This document shows, in pieces, positions 44,492 to 54,101 of a DNA stretch of 64,000 nt; positions within the stretch are counted from its first letter, which is position 1; every line of letters starts with the position of its first letter. The translations under genes and the position numbers were made by a program. The notes beneath the pieces were generated by a model. The model saw only the letters and a list, made by a program, of their open reading frames with translations. It was not told the DNA's origin and ran no database searches. The stretch covers positions 248,001 through 312,000 of the forward strand of contig NZ_VZQZ01000004.1 in NCBI RefSeq assembly GCF_008802365.1, read 5' to 3'. This stretch comes from Oryzomonas japonica (lineage in GTDB: Bacteria; Desulfobacterota; Desulfuromonadia; Geobacterales; Pseudopelobacteraceae).

Positions 44492-44605
44492 CAATAACCT
44501 CCCTGCAGGATGAGCGTTGCCAGCGCTATATAACACGTTGGGGTTGTGTATACAAGAGGACAGTGATAATCTGGTGCCCTGAAATGATTCATCGGGGAGG
44601 CTCCG

Positions 44606-45205
44606 CTGCCGGACTACTGCGTCTTCATACTCCGTTTCCTGATCTTTGCCGCCGCGCATTCCCTGTTTGCCGCAACCGGGATCAAGGAAATCATCGCCCG
44701 GCTGTGCCATGGCGAACCACGGGGCTACCGCCTGGCCTACAACCTGTTCTCCCTGGCGCTGTTCGGCTGGGTGATGGCCGCCTTCCGCTCATCACCGGTG
44801 CTCTACTTCGCCCCCGGCGTCTGGAGTCTGGTCATGTACCTGGGCCAACTCGTCTGCGGGGTGATCCTGGTGGATTGCCTGCGCCGGACCGGGGCGGGCG
44901 ACTTCCTCGGCATCAGCCAGCTCGGTTCTGGCCGGGCCGAAGGCCCCCGCCTGGTTACCGACGGCTACTACGCCATGGTGCGCCACCCCCTGTACCTCTT
45001 CTCCACCGCCTTCCTCCTCCTCAACCCGGTCATGACCGCCCAGTGGCTCCTGTTGACGATCCTTTCGGCCGCCTATTTCGTCATCGGCGGCCTGATCGAG
45101 GAACGCCGCCTCCTGGCGGAGTTCGGCGACGAATACCGCCGGTATCGCCAGCAGACCCCCTTCATCATCCCCGCGGCCAGGGTCAGGCGACCGCATTCAC
45201 CTTGA
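44606..45205 (+). CDS. Isoprenylcysteine carboxyl methyltransferase-like membrane protein, apparent CTG start
   Basis: A roughly 199-residue protein with about five spans. The C-terminal region has the ICMT/PEMT signature: LVTDGYYAMVRHPLYLFSTAFLL and IEERRLLAEFGDEYRRYRQQTP. The first ATG in frame (44771) would remove the two N-terminal spans (FLIFAAAHSLFAATGIKEII...). The frame opens after a stop at 44585, and the only well-placed candidate is CTG 44606, 5 nt after GGGGAGG. A rare CTG start or an upstream frameshift must be assumed. It overlaps convergent mgtC-like DNA by 23 bp. Confidence 0.7.
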   Translation: MPDYCVFILRFLIFAAAHSLFAATGIKEIIARLCHGEPRGYRLAYNLFSLALFGWVMAAFRSSPVLYFAPGVWSLVMYLGQLVCGVILVDCLRRTGAGDFLGISQLGSGRAEGPRLVTDGYYAMVRHPLYLFSTAFLLLNPVMTAQWLLLTILSAAYFVIGGLIEERRLLAEFGDEYRRYRQQTPFIIPAARVRRPHSP

Positions 45206-45884
45206 CGGCCACATCCCTGATGCCGCTTATGGCCGAAACGCTCTCCAGGGCGTCGACAGCCAGTTTCTGTCCGTGCAGCTTGAGCTGGAATTCGTAGACC
45301 AGGAGTCCCGCAATCGGGCGTCGCTCCATGCCGAGCAGCGTCATCTTGTAGCCGCATGCCTGGACCGCCAGGGTGATCCGTTCGAGTTGCCCGTCGCAGT
45401 CGTCGCTGTGGACCGTGAGGATGGCGTAGGTGTCCCGGGAGAGCATCCCCTCGATCTTTTTCAGCGCAATGAGGCTCACGAGCGCAATGGCGGTCACCAG
45501 GGCCGAGAGCGCGAACAGGCCGACGCCGCAGGCGACCCCCACGGCCGCGGCGACCCAGAGGCAGGCCGCGGTGGTCAAGCCCCGCACCGATGTCCGCTCC
45601 CTGATGATAGCGCCGGCCCCTAAAAAACCGATCCCCGTCACCACTTGGGCCGCCACCCGGCCGGCATCAATCCCCACCGGCAGCACGCCGCCGAAGTTGC
45701 CGAACATGCGATAAAAGCTGATGGAAACGGCCACGAACAGGGCTGAGCCGAGGGATACCAACAGGTGGGTCCTGAAACCGGCCGGCCGGCCGTGAATCTC
45801 CCGTTCCAGGCCGATCAGCGCGCCGAACAGCGCCGCCAGCAGGAGGCGCCCCATCATCTGGTAGTCGAAATCGACGGGCGTCAT
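45183..45884 (-). CDS. MgtC/SapB family membrane protein
   Basis: A 233-residue membrane protein. The MgtC N-terminal domain has GRLLLAALFGALIGLEREIHGRPAGFRTH and GIGFLGAGAIIRERTSVRGLTTAACLWVAAAVGVACG; the C-terminus is an ACT-like soluble domain (DCDGQLERITLAVQACGYKM). The family is linked to Mg2+ stress and modulation of the ATP synthase. The ATG overlaps the stop of the upstream GTPase gene by 4 bp. Confidence 0.9.
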   Translation of the reverse strand: MTPVDFDYQMMGRLLLAALFGALIGLEREIHGRPAGFRTHLLVSLGSALFVAVSISFYRMFGNFGGVLPVGIDAGRVAAQVVTGIGFLGAGAIIRERTSVRGLTTAACLWVAAAVGVACGVGLFALSALVTAIALVSLIALKKIEGMLSRDTYAILTVHSDDCDGQLERITLAVQACGYKMTLLGMERRPIAGLLVYEFQLKLHGQKLAVDALESVSAISGIRDVAVKVNAVA

Positions 45885-46783
45885 GGCGCGTCGGTATCCG
45901 GCCCGACGGCGACCGTCAGCACGAGCCGCCGCGTCTGCCCGTGGAGGGAGATGGCGAGGGGAATCCGCACGCTGCCGTCGGCCTGGGGCACCGCCTCAGC
46001 CGCCTGCGTCACCCGGAGATCGCCCGGGGACTCCGGTTCCGACGGCAGGGGGGCATCGGCCGCCTCTTCACCGTCCGTGGGGGGAGGCGGGCTCGGGGCA
46101 GAGGCTTCGCCGAGGAGGCTGTCGGGCTGCGCGGGCGGGGCCGCGGCCTGGGGAGCGGCCACGGAGGAGGGGGGGAGGGGGGCCGGTTCGGCTTGCAGGG
46201 TGTGTTCCGCGCCGACCCGTTCCATGATCTGGCGGGAGAGGACCGAGAATGTTTCCAGCACCCCCTCGCCGTTCAGGGCCGTGGAGAGGCAGGCCGTGAG
46301 GTGCTCCACCTCCAGTTGGGCCGCGGTTGTCGTCGCATTCGTCGCCCCGGCCCGGTCCACCTTGTTCACCTGCAGGACCGCCGGCATGTCGTTCAGGCTC
46401 ATGCCGTATGAGGCCAGGTAATCGCGCAAACGCTCGATACTCTGCTTTCCCGTCGCCGTGGCGTCTGCGGCATCGACCACCAGCACCACCCCGTCCGCCC
46501 CCTTGAGGGTCATCTTCCAGGCTGCGGGATTGGCGACCCGGCCCGGCAGGGTATAGATGTGGAAACGGATGCGGTAACCGCCGAACACCGGTTGCTCGAA
46601 CGGGCAGAAATCGAAGAAGAGCAGCGAGCCGCCGCTGGCCGGCAGTGTTTTCAGTTCGCCGCGCAGCGACGGCTTGATCCTTTCGTACAGGTAGCGCAAC
46701 GAGGTGCCTTTGCCGGCCCCCTCATGCCCGTAGTAGACAATCTTGGCGTTGATCTCGCGTTTGGCGTTGTTGATAATGGCCAT
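45881..46783 (-). CDS. MglA/Ras-like small GTPase with Pro/Ala-rich C-terminal extension
   Basis: A 300-residue protein. Residues 1-190 form a Ras-like GTPase: VYYGHEGAGKGTSLRYLY (P-loop), FHIYTLPGRVANPAAWKMTLKGADGVVLVVDA (G3 region with TLPG as in MglA) and LQVNKVD (G4). Residues 195-245 are Pro/Ala/Ser-rich, followed by a short domain (VRIPLAISLHGQTRRLVLTVAVG). MglA-type GTPases control polarity and motility; the role here is unknown. It lies in a minus-strand group with a hypothetical and a SPOR protein. Confidence 0.82.
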   Translation of the reverse strand: MAIINNAKREINAKIVYYGHEGAGKGTSLRYLYERIKPSLRGELKTLPASGGSLLFFDFCPFEQPVFGGYRIRFHIYTLPGRVANPAAWKMTLKGADGVVLVVDAADATATGKQSIERLRDYLASYGMSLNDMPAVLQVNKVDRAGATNATTTAAQLEVEHLTACLSTALNGEGVLETFSVLSRQIMERVGAEHTLQAEPAPLPPSSVAAPQAAAPPAQPDSLLGEASAPSPPPPTDGEEAADAPLPSEPESPGDLRVTQAAEAVPQADGSVRIPLAISLHGQTRRLVLTVAVGPDTDAP

Positions 46784-46861
46784 TCCAGCTCCCGGTTTGT
46801 CGATTGAATATCCTCATTGCATGTGCAGGTGTTTCTATTTTTATCCGTTTTCAGCGGCCAC

Positions 46862-47755
46862 CTAACGTTTTTTGTTGAGCAGCAACCGTTTCGCCTGGGT
46901 GGAAATGACCGATGAAACATTCTTGCTCTTGGCGTAGCCGGCGATATCCTTGTCGCTCAGGGTGGAAAGGTAGCGCAGCGCATTCTGGATCGGCGTGCGG
47001 TGATTGTCCACCAGCGCCTTGCGGATATTGTAGACCTTGACCCAATCCTTGTTGGCACAGATCAGGCGCATGATCTCGTCGTTCTGGATGCCGGATTTCA
47101 ACAGGGTTACGACCTCGCCCTCGGTCATGCGCGGGTTTTTGACGACGCTCCCCGAAACGAGCTTGTTTGCATCCTTGACCAGGATCGAGCGCCATTCCTT
47201 GTCGCCGGTCAGGGCCATCTTGATCTTCTCGGCAATGCCCAGCACCTGGGCCATTTGATACTTGCTCTGAAATTCCTCGGCGGTCTCATCCACCGGGACA
47301 TCGGGCTCTTGCGGGGCGGTCTCGGCCGCTTCCCCGGGTTTGGACTCATGGGGGGGGCTGTCGGCAGGCGGCGCAGCGCCGGCGCGCTGCAGGATGATCC
47401 TCTCCAGGAAGGAGCGGGCCGGTGCGGAAAGCTGTTCGTTTCCCAGGAGCGCTTCCGCAATGCCCTCCCGTTGATGGTGGACCTTGGCGATGGCGTCGAG
47501 GAGCGCCGGATGGGCCTCGGACGAACCGGCCACGACGAGCAGGGTCTCCCCGGGCAGCGAGGAAAATGCCGCCTGCGCCGCAGCCTTGACCGCCGCATCG
47601 CCATCCTTCATCAGGCAGAAGATCAGCATGAACCGGTCGAACGGCTCCAGTGCAGGGGCATTCCCAATGCCCTGGAGCCGTTCCCCGGCGCTCTGCCCCG
47701 GACGGAGGCAGGCCGCCACGGGCGGCGATATCTTCAGCTTGATCGTCTCGGCCAT
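46862..47755 (-). CDS. Hypothetical protein (297 aa), possible HEAT-like repeats
   Basis: A soluble 297-residue, helix-rich protein. The N-terminal part (1-120) has short helices like HEAT or DUF2336-type repeats. A Pro/Glu-rich linker (125-165) follows, then a second helical part (KMALTGDKEWRSILVKDANKLV...MTEGEVVTLLKSGIQNDEIMRLIC). I cannot give a firm family. It lies 78 bp upstream of the MglA-like GTPase gene and could encode a partner. Confidence 0.65.
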   Translation of the reverse strand: MAETIKLKISPPVAACLRPGQSAGERLQGIGNAPALEPFDRFMLIFCLMKDGDAAVKAAAQAAFSSLPGETLLVVAGSSEAHPALLDAIAKVHHQREGIAEALLGNEQLSAPARSFLERIILQRAGAAPPADSPPHESKPGEAAETAPQEPDVPVDETAEEFQSKYQMAQVLGIAEKIKMALTGDKEWRSILVKDANKLVSGSVVKNPRMTEGEVVTLLKSGIQNDEIMRLICANKDWVKVYNIRKALVDNHRTPIQNALRYLSTLSDKDIAGYAKSKNVSSVISTQAKRLLLNKKR

Positions 47756-47842
47756 AATCCTTATATCCTGTGCGATTGTGTCGCTCCCGGCAGGGGGGGA
47801 GGGCGTAGCGACTACGCCCCGGCCCCGCCTGCCGTACTTATG

Positions 47843-49012
47843 TTACGGATGGGACAGGGAAGCCTTGATACCAAGCCCCTTCAACTTTTTGAGCACCGCA
47901 TCGGCACCTTTCCTGTCGCTGAACGTACCGGCGACAAGGGTCTTCGACGGTATGGATACCTCGGCGTGTTTTACGGTCAGGTTGATGCCGGCCGCGGCCA
48001 GGCGTTCCTTCTCGGAACCGGCCCGGGCCGTCAGCAGGTAGGAACCGGCGTACACGGCAAACTTGCCTCCCTGATCCATGATAAAGGCGTCCGAGGTGTA
48101 ACGTTTCAATTTGTCCAACTCCTGCTGGGCCTCGACGCGGCTCGGGTACTCTCCGGCAAGGAGGCGGTTCATGGCTGATTTCTTGCGGCCTCCCGGTTTG
48201 ACGGCCGTCTCGATCCCGGCGCCTTTGACCCGCGACAGGTCTGTCGCCATGGCTTCTTCAAGAACATAGTTCCCCACGACGACCGTCCAGGGGCCGGTAG
48301 CCTTGGCGGGAGCGGGCTTCGGCTTCACCGTATCCTTTTTCGCCGTTGCCGGCGCGGCCTTCTTTGCCGGGACTGCCGCTGCTCCGGCCTGACTCTTGCC
48401 GGGCGCTTTGGCGGCTTCGGCCGATTTTTTGTCGCTTCCCTGTGCCGGTGCCGGTTTCTTCACCGCCCCGGCGGGTTGCTGTTTCGTGACGGGGACGGCC
48501 TTCTTGGCATCCTGCTTGGCTGCGGTCGCCGCTTTGGGCTCTTTTGCCGCGGGTGCCGCCTTTTTCTCGGGAACTGCTGGTTTCTTTTCTGGAACCGCCG
48601 GTTTCTTTTCGGGAGCCGCCGGTTTGGCCGGCTTGGCCGCTTCGGGCTTGGGAGGTTCCACCTTTGCCTCGGGTGCCGCTTTCACGGCTGCAGGGGGCTC
48701 GGCCGAGGCCACCTTCTTGGCTTCGGGCGCCGCAGGTGCGGCGGCATTCTTCTGCGCCCCCGGCGCGCCTGCCGTCTCGTCCTTGGCCGTCTGCCCGTTG
48801 CGTGGCGGCAGCGGTTTTTTCACCACCTGGGGCGCCGGGGTCTCGGCCGGTTTCTGCGCCTCCTGCGGCTTGATCAGGCCGGTGAAGAAATACAGGTACG
48901 CGAAAGCTGCCACGAGGATCAACAGTACAACCAGCAGCATATTCTGTCTGCCCTTTTCGGCCGGTGCCGCCGACTCTGGCTCCTTGGTGTCGTTGCCAAA
49001 CTTGAAATCCAT
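47843..49012 (-). CDS. SPOR-domain membrane protein with long Ala/Pro/Lys-rich linker
   Basis: A 389-residue protein with one span (about 25-45), a periplasmic low-complexity linker rich in Ala, Pro and Lys (about 50-235), and two tandem SPOR-like domains (WTVVVGNYVLEEAMATDLSRV; KFAVYAGSYLLTARAGSEKERLAAAG and KTLVAGTFSDRKGADAVLKKLKGLG). SPOR domains bind denuded peptidoglycan at the septum, so a division or cell-wall role is likely. The linker has short near-repeats that read PEKKPAV. Confidence 0.82.
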   Translation of the reverse strand: MDFKFGNDTKEPESAAPAEKGRQNMLLVVLLILVAAFAYLYFFTGLIKPQEAQKPAETPAPQVVKKPLPPRNGQTAKDETAGAPGAQKNAAAPAAPEAKKVASAEPPAAVKAAPEAKVEPPKPEAAKPAKPAAPEKKPAVPEKKPAVPEKKAAPAAKEPKAATAAKQDAKKAVPVTKQQPAGAVKKPAPAQGSDKKSAEAAKAPGKSQAGAAAVPAKKAAPATAKKDTVKPKPAPAKATGPWTVVVGNYVLEEAMATDLSRVKGAGIETAVKPGGRKKSAMNRLLAGEYPSRVEAQQELDKLKRYTSDAFIMDQGGKFAVYAGSYLLTARAGSEKERLAAAGINLTVKHAEVSIPSKTLVAGTFSDRKGADAVLKKLKGLGIKASLSHP

Positions 49013-49048
49013 GAAAAACCTCCGTTGATTTTTAACCCGCGAAAGCGG

Positions 49049-51133
49049 TTATTCCTTCTTGACCGTCTGAGTCTCGGCAATCACCTTTTGGGACAGGTGC
49101 GTCGGCAACTCCTCGTAGTGAGAGAATGCCATACTGAACAGGCCCCGATCGCTGGTCATGGACTTGAGGTCGTTGGAGTAGGCCAGCACCTCGGACATGG
49201 GGACGATGGCGCGGATAATCTGGGAGTTGGCCTTGGGCTCAACCCCGACCACCTTGCCGCGGCGGGAGTTCAGGTCGCCGATCACATCCCCCATGCTTTC
49301 GTCCGGAACGGTCACCGTCATGTTCACGATCGGTTCCAGAAGTACCGGTTTGCACAGCTCCATCGCCTTTTTGAACGCCATGGAACCGGCCACCTTGAAG
49401 GCCATTTCCGAAGAATCAACCGTATGGAAGGAACCGTCGTAGAGCGCAACCCGGAAGTCCACCACCGGGTAGCCGGCCAGGTATCCCTCCAGGGCCGCTT
49501 CCTGAATCCCCTTGTCCACCGCAGGGATATACTGGCGCGGGATGACGCCCCCCACGATCTTGTCGTCGAACTGATACCCTTCGCCCCGGCCGGTGGGGGA
49601 CATCTCTATCCAGCAATCGCCGTACTGACCCCGGCCGCCGGACTGTTTCTTGTATTTCCCCTGGACCTTGGTCGAAGCGCGGATCGTCTCCAGGTACGGC
49701 ACCTTGGGGGTCTTGAGCACCACCTCCACGCCGAACTTGCGCTTCAGCTTCTCGACGATCACCTCCAGGTGTACCTGGCCCATGCCGGAGATGATGAACT
49801 CCTTGGTCTGGGGGTCGCGGTGCGACTGCAGGGTCGGCTCTTCCTCGATCATGCGGTGCAGGGCGCTGTGGATCTTGTCCTCGTCGGCCTTGGTCTTCGG
49901 GGCGATGGCATAGGAGATCACCGGCTGGAGCTGCTGGGCCGGCTCGTACACGATCGGCTTGGCGGCATCGCACAGGGTGTCGCCGGTCACGGTCTCCTTG
50001 AGTTTGGCCACGGCCACGATATCGCCGGCCACCGCCTGCTTGATCGGGTGCTGCTTCTTCCCTTCCAGTTCGTAGATCTGGCCGATGCGCTCTTCGATCC
50101 CCTTGGTGGAATTGAGGATGGTGGAGTCGGAGTTGAGCACCCCCGAGTAGATCCTGAAGATGGTTATCTTCCCCGTGAAGGGGTCGGATGTGGTTTTGAA
50201 CACCAGGGCCGAGAACGGCTCCTTTTCATCGGGGGCGCGCTCGATCATTGCGCCGCTTTTGGGCTCGGTTCCCACCGCCTTGGTACGGTCCAGGGGGGAC
50301 GGCAGGTAGTCGCAGATGGCGTCCATGAGCTGCCGGACCCCGATGTTCTGCACGGCCGAGCCGCACAGGACGGCCGTAAAGGTGTTGCGCATGGTGCCGA
50401 CCCGCAGGCCGTCGACGATCTCCTCCACGGTCAGTTCGCCGCTGTCCAGGTATTTTTCGGTCAGGGCGTCGTAGGCCTCGGCCACGATCTCCACCATGTA
50501 CTCGCGCAGGCGCGCGGCCTCATCCCGGTATTCGGCCGGTATCTCCCCCTCGGTGCAGGTCCCGGAGCCGTCCTTGGGATAGAAACAGGCCTTCATGTGA
50601 ATCAGGTCGATGACACCGGCGAACGTGTCCTCCGCGCCTATGGGCATCTGGATCGGCACCCCCCGCGCTCCCAGGGCCTTCTCCATACCGTCGATGGCCC
50701 GGAGAAAGTTGGCCCGCTCCCGGTCCATCTTGTTGACGAAGGCGACGCGGGGGATCTCGAACTCGTTGGCCCACCCCCAGATATCCTCGGTCTGCGCCTT
50801 GATGCCGGAGATGGCGGAAATGATGACGACGGCGCAATCCAGGGCCCGCATGCAGGCGCGGGTGTCGGCGATGAAATTGCCGTAACCGGGGGTGTCCACG
50901 ATGTGGACGGAATGGCCGTTCCATTCGCAATGGTCCAGGGCCGAGGTGATGGATATCTTGCGCTTGATCTCTTCGGGCTCGAAATCCATGGTGGCGGTGC
51001 CGTCATCGACCCGCCCCAGGCGGTCGATCATGCCGGCGTTGAACAGGATCGCCTCGGACAGCGAGGTCTTGCCCGCCCCTCCGTGTGCGATGATCCCCAG
51101 GTTCCGAAGTTTGCTCGTCTCGTACTGTCCCAT
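49049..51133 (-). CDS. Elongation factor G-like paralogue (EF-G2 type)
   Basis: A 694-residue translational GTPase with all EF-G domains: G domain (AHGGAGKTSL, DTPGYGNF, NKMDRERA), domain II, III (IISGMGQVHLEVIVEKL), IV (GGRGQYGDCWIEM) and V. The P-loop AHGGAGKT differs from the AHIDAGKT of canonical EF-G, which marks the secondary EF-G family seen in many bacteria; the canonical fusA should lie elsewhere with rpsL/rpsG/tuf. Its role may be ribosome recycling or a specialised function. It is on its own, with about 170 bp to coaX. Confidence 0.9.
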   Translation of the reverse strand: MGQYETSKLRNLGIIAHGGAGKTSLSEAILFNAGMIDRLGRVDDGTATMDFEPEEIKRKISITSALDHCEWNGHSVHIVDTPGYGNFIADTRACMRALDCAVVIISAISGIKAQTEDIWGWANEFEIPRVAFVNKMDRERANFLRAIDGMEKALGARGVPIQMPIGAEDTFAGVIDLIHMKACFYPKDGSGTCTEGEIPAEYRDEAARLREYMVEIVAEAYDALTEKYLDSGELTVEEIVDGLRVGTMRNTFTAVLCGSAVQNIGVRQLMDAICDYLPSPLDRTKAVGTEPKSGAMIERAPDEKEPFSALVFKTTSDPFTGKITIFRIYSGVLNSDSTILNSTKGIEERIGQIYELEGKKQHPIKQAVAGDIVAVAKLKETVTGDTLCDAAKPIVYEPAQQLQPVISYAIAPKTKADEDKIHSALHRMIEEEPTLQSHRDPQTKEFIISGMGQVHLEVIVEKLKRKFGVEVVLKTPKVPYLETIRASTKVQGKYKKQSGGRGQYGDCWIEMSPTGRGEGYQFDDKIVGGVIPRQYIPAVDKGIQEAALEGYLAGYPVVDFRVALYDGSFHTVDSSEMAFKVAGSMAFKKAMELCKPVLLEPIVNMTVTVPDESMGDVIGDLNSRRGKVVGVEPKANSQIIRAIVPMSEVLAYSNDLKSMTSDRGLFSMAFSHYEELPTHLSQKVIAETQTVKKE

Positions 51134-51300
51134 TGCATAGCCCCCTTAATAAATGAGATATCCTCTGCGTAGCTGCCACTTCATCGCTGTTCGTACAACG
51201 TGTGTGTCTGCACAAGAAAGATGTATCTGCAGTCTCAAAAAGGCATCCCGGTCCAGCCGTCAAAGCGCCTGCATTGGCTCGCTTCTCCGTGCCGCCGGAA

Positions 51301-52065
51301 TCAGCTGTTGCGTTCGTACAGTATTCTCAGTCCCTCCAGGGTAAGGAATTCGTCCACTTCGTCGATGGTCTTTGATTCGGGCGCGATCAGGGCCGCCAGG
51401 CCGCCGGTGGCGATGACCCGGAATTTTTCCCTCGATTCCTGGCGCATCTGTTCCACAATCCCGTCCACCAGGCCGACATAGCCGAAGAAGATACCGGCCT
51501 GCATGGAGTTGACGGTGTTCTTGGCGATAATGTGGGGTGGTTTGGCGATATCCACGCGCGGGAGTTTGCTGGCCCGCTGAAAGAGCGCTTCCAGGGAGAT
51601 GGCCAGACCGGGGGCGATGGCGCCGCCGCAGTACTCGCCGCGGGCGTTGACGTAGTCGAAGGTGGTGGCGGTGCCGAAATCCACGATCACCAGGGCGCAT
51701 TTGTGCTTCTCGTATCCCGCCACGGCGTTGACGATACGGTCGGCCCCCACCTCCCGGGGATTATCGTACTGGATCGGCATGCCGCTTTTGATTCCCGGGC
51801 CGACCACGTAGGGGGTCAGGTTGAAAAAATCCCGGGCGATGGCCTCCATCACGCCGGTGAGCGGGGGGACGACCGAGGAGATGATGGCGGCGGTTATGGC
51901 GGGGAACTCGAGGCCGGCCTGGCCGAACAGGCTGTGGAGCAGGACCGCGTATTCATCGGATGTGCGCGACTTGTCCGTGGAGAGCCGCCAGTTGCGCATG
52001 AGCTGCGGCCCCTCATAGATTCCCAAAACGATATTGCTGTTGCCGACGTCAATCACCAGGAGCAT
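51301..52065 (-). CDS. coaX: Type III pantothenate kinase
   Basis: A 254-residue CoaX that phosphorylates pantothenate in coenzyme A synthesis. It opens [18 protein letters not shown] (phosphate-binding), then [40 protein letters not shown] and ATGGLAALI. It starts 1 bp after the birA stop and is co-transcribed with birA and probably nadC, a common arrangement. Confidence 0.95.
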   Translation of the reverse strand: MLLVIDVGNSNIVLGIYEGPQLMRNWRLSTDKSRTSDEYAVLLHSLFGQAGLEFPAITAAIISSVVPPLTGVMEAIARDFFNLTPYVVGPGIKSGMPIQYDNPREVGADRIVNAVAGYEKHKCALVIVDFGTATTFDYVNARGEYCGGAIAPGLAISLEALFQRASKLPRVDIAKPPHIIAKNTVNSMQAGIFFGYVGLVDGIVEQMRQESREKFRVIATGGLAALIAPESKTIDEVDEFLTLEGLRILYERNS

Positions 52066-52066
52066 T

Positions 52067-53056
52067 TCAGAGCACCCTCACATCCCCACTGAGTATTCGT
52101 TCGATCGTGCCGTCCGGGTGGCGCAGCAGCAGGGCGCCGTCGCCATCGATGCCGGCGAACAGCCCCCGGATGTCGTCACGGCCGTGGTTGCTGACCACCA
52201 CCTCGCGGCCGTTGGCGTTGCAGCGTTCCTGCCATTCACGACGCACCTGGACGAAGCCGTGGTCGAGAAAGCCGGCATAGAGCCGGTCCAGTTCGTTCAG
52301 GAGAAATGCCGTGAACCGCGCCCGGCTGATCTTGGCCCCCCCCTCGATGAGGAGCGAGGTGGCGGGGTGGCGCAGGTCGCCGGGGAACTGGTCGGCCGTC
52401 ATGTTCAGGTTGACGCCGATCCCCAGGATGACGAAATTGATGCCGTCGTTGATGCCGTCGGTCTCGGCGCTCATTTCGTTAAGCAGCCCGGCCACCTTTT
52501 TGCCGTCGATCAGCACGTCGTTGGGCCATTTGATCTCCGGCTTCAGGCCGGTGGTCTGCTCGATGGCCCGGGCGGTGGCGACGGCGGAGAGGAAGGTGAG
52601 TTGGGGGGCCTCGAAGGGCTTGATCCGCGGGCGCAGGATGACCGAACAGTAGAGGTTGGCCCCCGGCGGAGACGACCAGATGCGCCCCAGGCGTCCCTTG
52701 CCCTTGCTCTGCTCCTCGGCGGTTACCACCGTCCCCTCGCCAGCTCCCTCTTCCGCGAGGCGAAAGGCCTCGAAATTGGTGGAGGTCGTGGTGGCCAGGT
52801 TGACCAGCCGGGTGCCGATGAGCCCACTGTTCAACTGCACGCTTATTTCTTCGGCCGCCAGGGTGTCGGGCGACGAAAGCAGCCGGTATCCCCGGGAGGG
52901 AACCGCCTCCACCCGGTACCCGGCGCCTCTGAGTGCCGAGATGTGTTTCCAGACCGCGGTGCGTGAGATGCCGAGTTCCCTGCTGAGTTGCTCGCCGGAA
53001 ACGAACCCGCTCTGTTGCCGGAAAAATCGCAGGATGACAGCTGCCTTCTGGTGCAT
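52067..53056 (-). CDS. birA: Bifunctional biotin-protein ligase / biotin operon repressor
   Basis: A 329-residue BirA. An N-terminal winged helix ([20 protein letters not shown]) is followed by the ligase domain with [20 protein letters not shown] (biotinyl-AMP loop), IKWPNDVLI and VGIGVNLN-like strand, and a C-terminal SH3-like domain. It biotinylates acetyl-CoA/pyruvate carboxylase carrier proteins, and with its HTH may repress biotin genes. Confidence 0.95.
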   Translation of the reverse strand: MHQKAAVILRFFRQQSGFVSGEQLSRELGISRTAVWKHISALRGAGYRVEAVPSRGYRLLSSPDTLAAEEISVQLNSGLIGTRLVNLATTTSTNFEAFRLAEEGAGEGTVVTAEEQSKGKGRLGRIWSSPPGANLYCSVILRPRIKPFEAPQLTFLSAVATARAIEQTTGLKPEIKWPNDVLIDGKKVAGLLNEMSAETDGINDGINFVILGIGVNLNMTADQFPGDLRHPATSLLIEGGAKISRARFTAFLLNELDRLYAGFLDHGFVQVRREWQERCNANGREVVVSNHGRDDIRGLFAGIDGDGALLLRHPDGTIERILSGDVRVL

Positions 53057-53082
53057 TGAACGACTCCTGCAGGGGGTAGCGG

Positions 53083-53910
53083 TTAGTCCAGCAGCATGGA
53101 GATATCCATGGCCCGGGCCGAATGGGTCAGGGCGCCGACGGAAATGATGTCGACCCCGGTTTCGGCGATGGCGCGCACCGTTTCCAGATTAACCCCACCG
53201 GATGCCTCGACCAGCGCGCGGCCGGCAATGGCCGTCACGGCGGAACGCATGTCCGCGAGGTTCATGTTGTCCAGCATGATGATGTCGGCGCCGCTCGCCA
53301 GCGCCTCCTTGACCTGGGCCAGGGTCTCGGTCTCGATCTCGATCTTCAGGGTATGGGGGATATAGGCGCGGGCCCGCGCGATCGCCTCCCCGATGCCGCC
53401 GGTGGCGGTGATATGGTTTTCCTTGATCAGGACGCCGTCGTAGAGGCCGGTCCGATGGTTGATGCCCCCTCCGACGCGCACAGCGTATTTTTCCAGTTCC
53501 CGCAGGCCGGGGGTGGTCTTGCGGGTATCGACGATGCGCGCCCCGGTTCCCGCCACCGCCGCCACATAGCGCGAGGTGAGGGTGGCGATGCCGCTCAGGC
53601 GCTGGAGCAGGTTCAGGGCCACCCGCTCGCCCATGAGCAGCTCGGCCGCGGTGCCGCGCACCGAGGCGATGACGGCCCCCTTGGCGGCTGGTGCCCCCTC
53701 CGCCAGACAGGCTTCGAACTCTATGGCGGGGTTGAGGCGTTTGAATACCCTCTCGGCCACGGACAGCCCGGCCAGGAGCATCTCCTCTTTGGCGATCAGA
53801 CGGGCCGAAGCCCGGCTGTCGGCGGGGATCAGCGCCTGGGTGGTGATGTCTCCGGTATGAATGTCTTCGCGCAGGGCTTGGTCTATGAGATTGTCGAGTG
53901 AGAGCATCAT
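53083..53910 (-). CDS. nadC: Nicotinate-nucleotide pyrophosphorylase (carboxylating)
   Basis: A 275-residue quinolinate phosphoribosyltransferase for NAD synthesis. REDIHTGDITTQALIP, GERVALNLLQRLSGIATLT, DTRKTTPGLRELEKYAVRVGGGINHR, IKENHI, and EASGGVNLETVRAIAETGVD. The start is placed at ATG 53910 (AAGGTGG about 8 nt upstream); the frame extends 38 codons further. It is the true NadC, unlike ModD at 14884. Confidence 0.95.
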   Translation of the reverse strand: MMLSLDNLIDQALREDIHTGDITTQALIPADSRASARLIAKEEMLLAGLSVAERVFKRLNPAIEFEACLAEGAPAAKGAVIASVRGTAAELLMGERVALNLLQRLSGIATLTSRYVAAVAGTGARIVDTRKTTPGLRELEKYAVRVGGGINHRTGLYDGVLIKENHITATGGIGEAIARARAYIPHTLKIEIETETLAQVKEALASGADIIMLDNMNLADMRSAVTAIAGRALVEASGGVNLETVRAIAETGVDIISVGALTHSARAMDISMLLD

Positions 53911-54024
53911 CTGTGAGTCCACCTTGAATAGGGGAAATGTGCCCATTTCTATATCACAGGTAGGGAGGCGTATCAACCGCAAAACCGGCGCGTTCGCGAC
54001 CGTGTTTGCCCGTCTACTTTGCAA

Positions 54025-54053
54025 TTGACGGGAAACACGCCCTCCTGTATAGT
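54025..54053 (+). promoter_or_regulatory. Sigma-70 promoter for the 15-heme cytochrome gene
   Basis: TTGACG-N17-TATAGT, a near-consensus pair with optimal spacing. The predicted start is about 54060, 42 bp before the gene. Confidence 0.8.
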
Positions 54054-54101
54054 AAACCGCTTGAAAAACCCATTTAATCCTATCATTGAGGAGTGGTTAG
54101 A

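Noticed and set aside
48476-51172. 898-aa ORF antisense to the SPOR and EF-G-like genes
   Set aside because: Shadow of two real minus-strand genes; no recognisable domain and no ribosome site.
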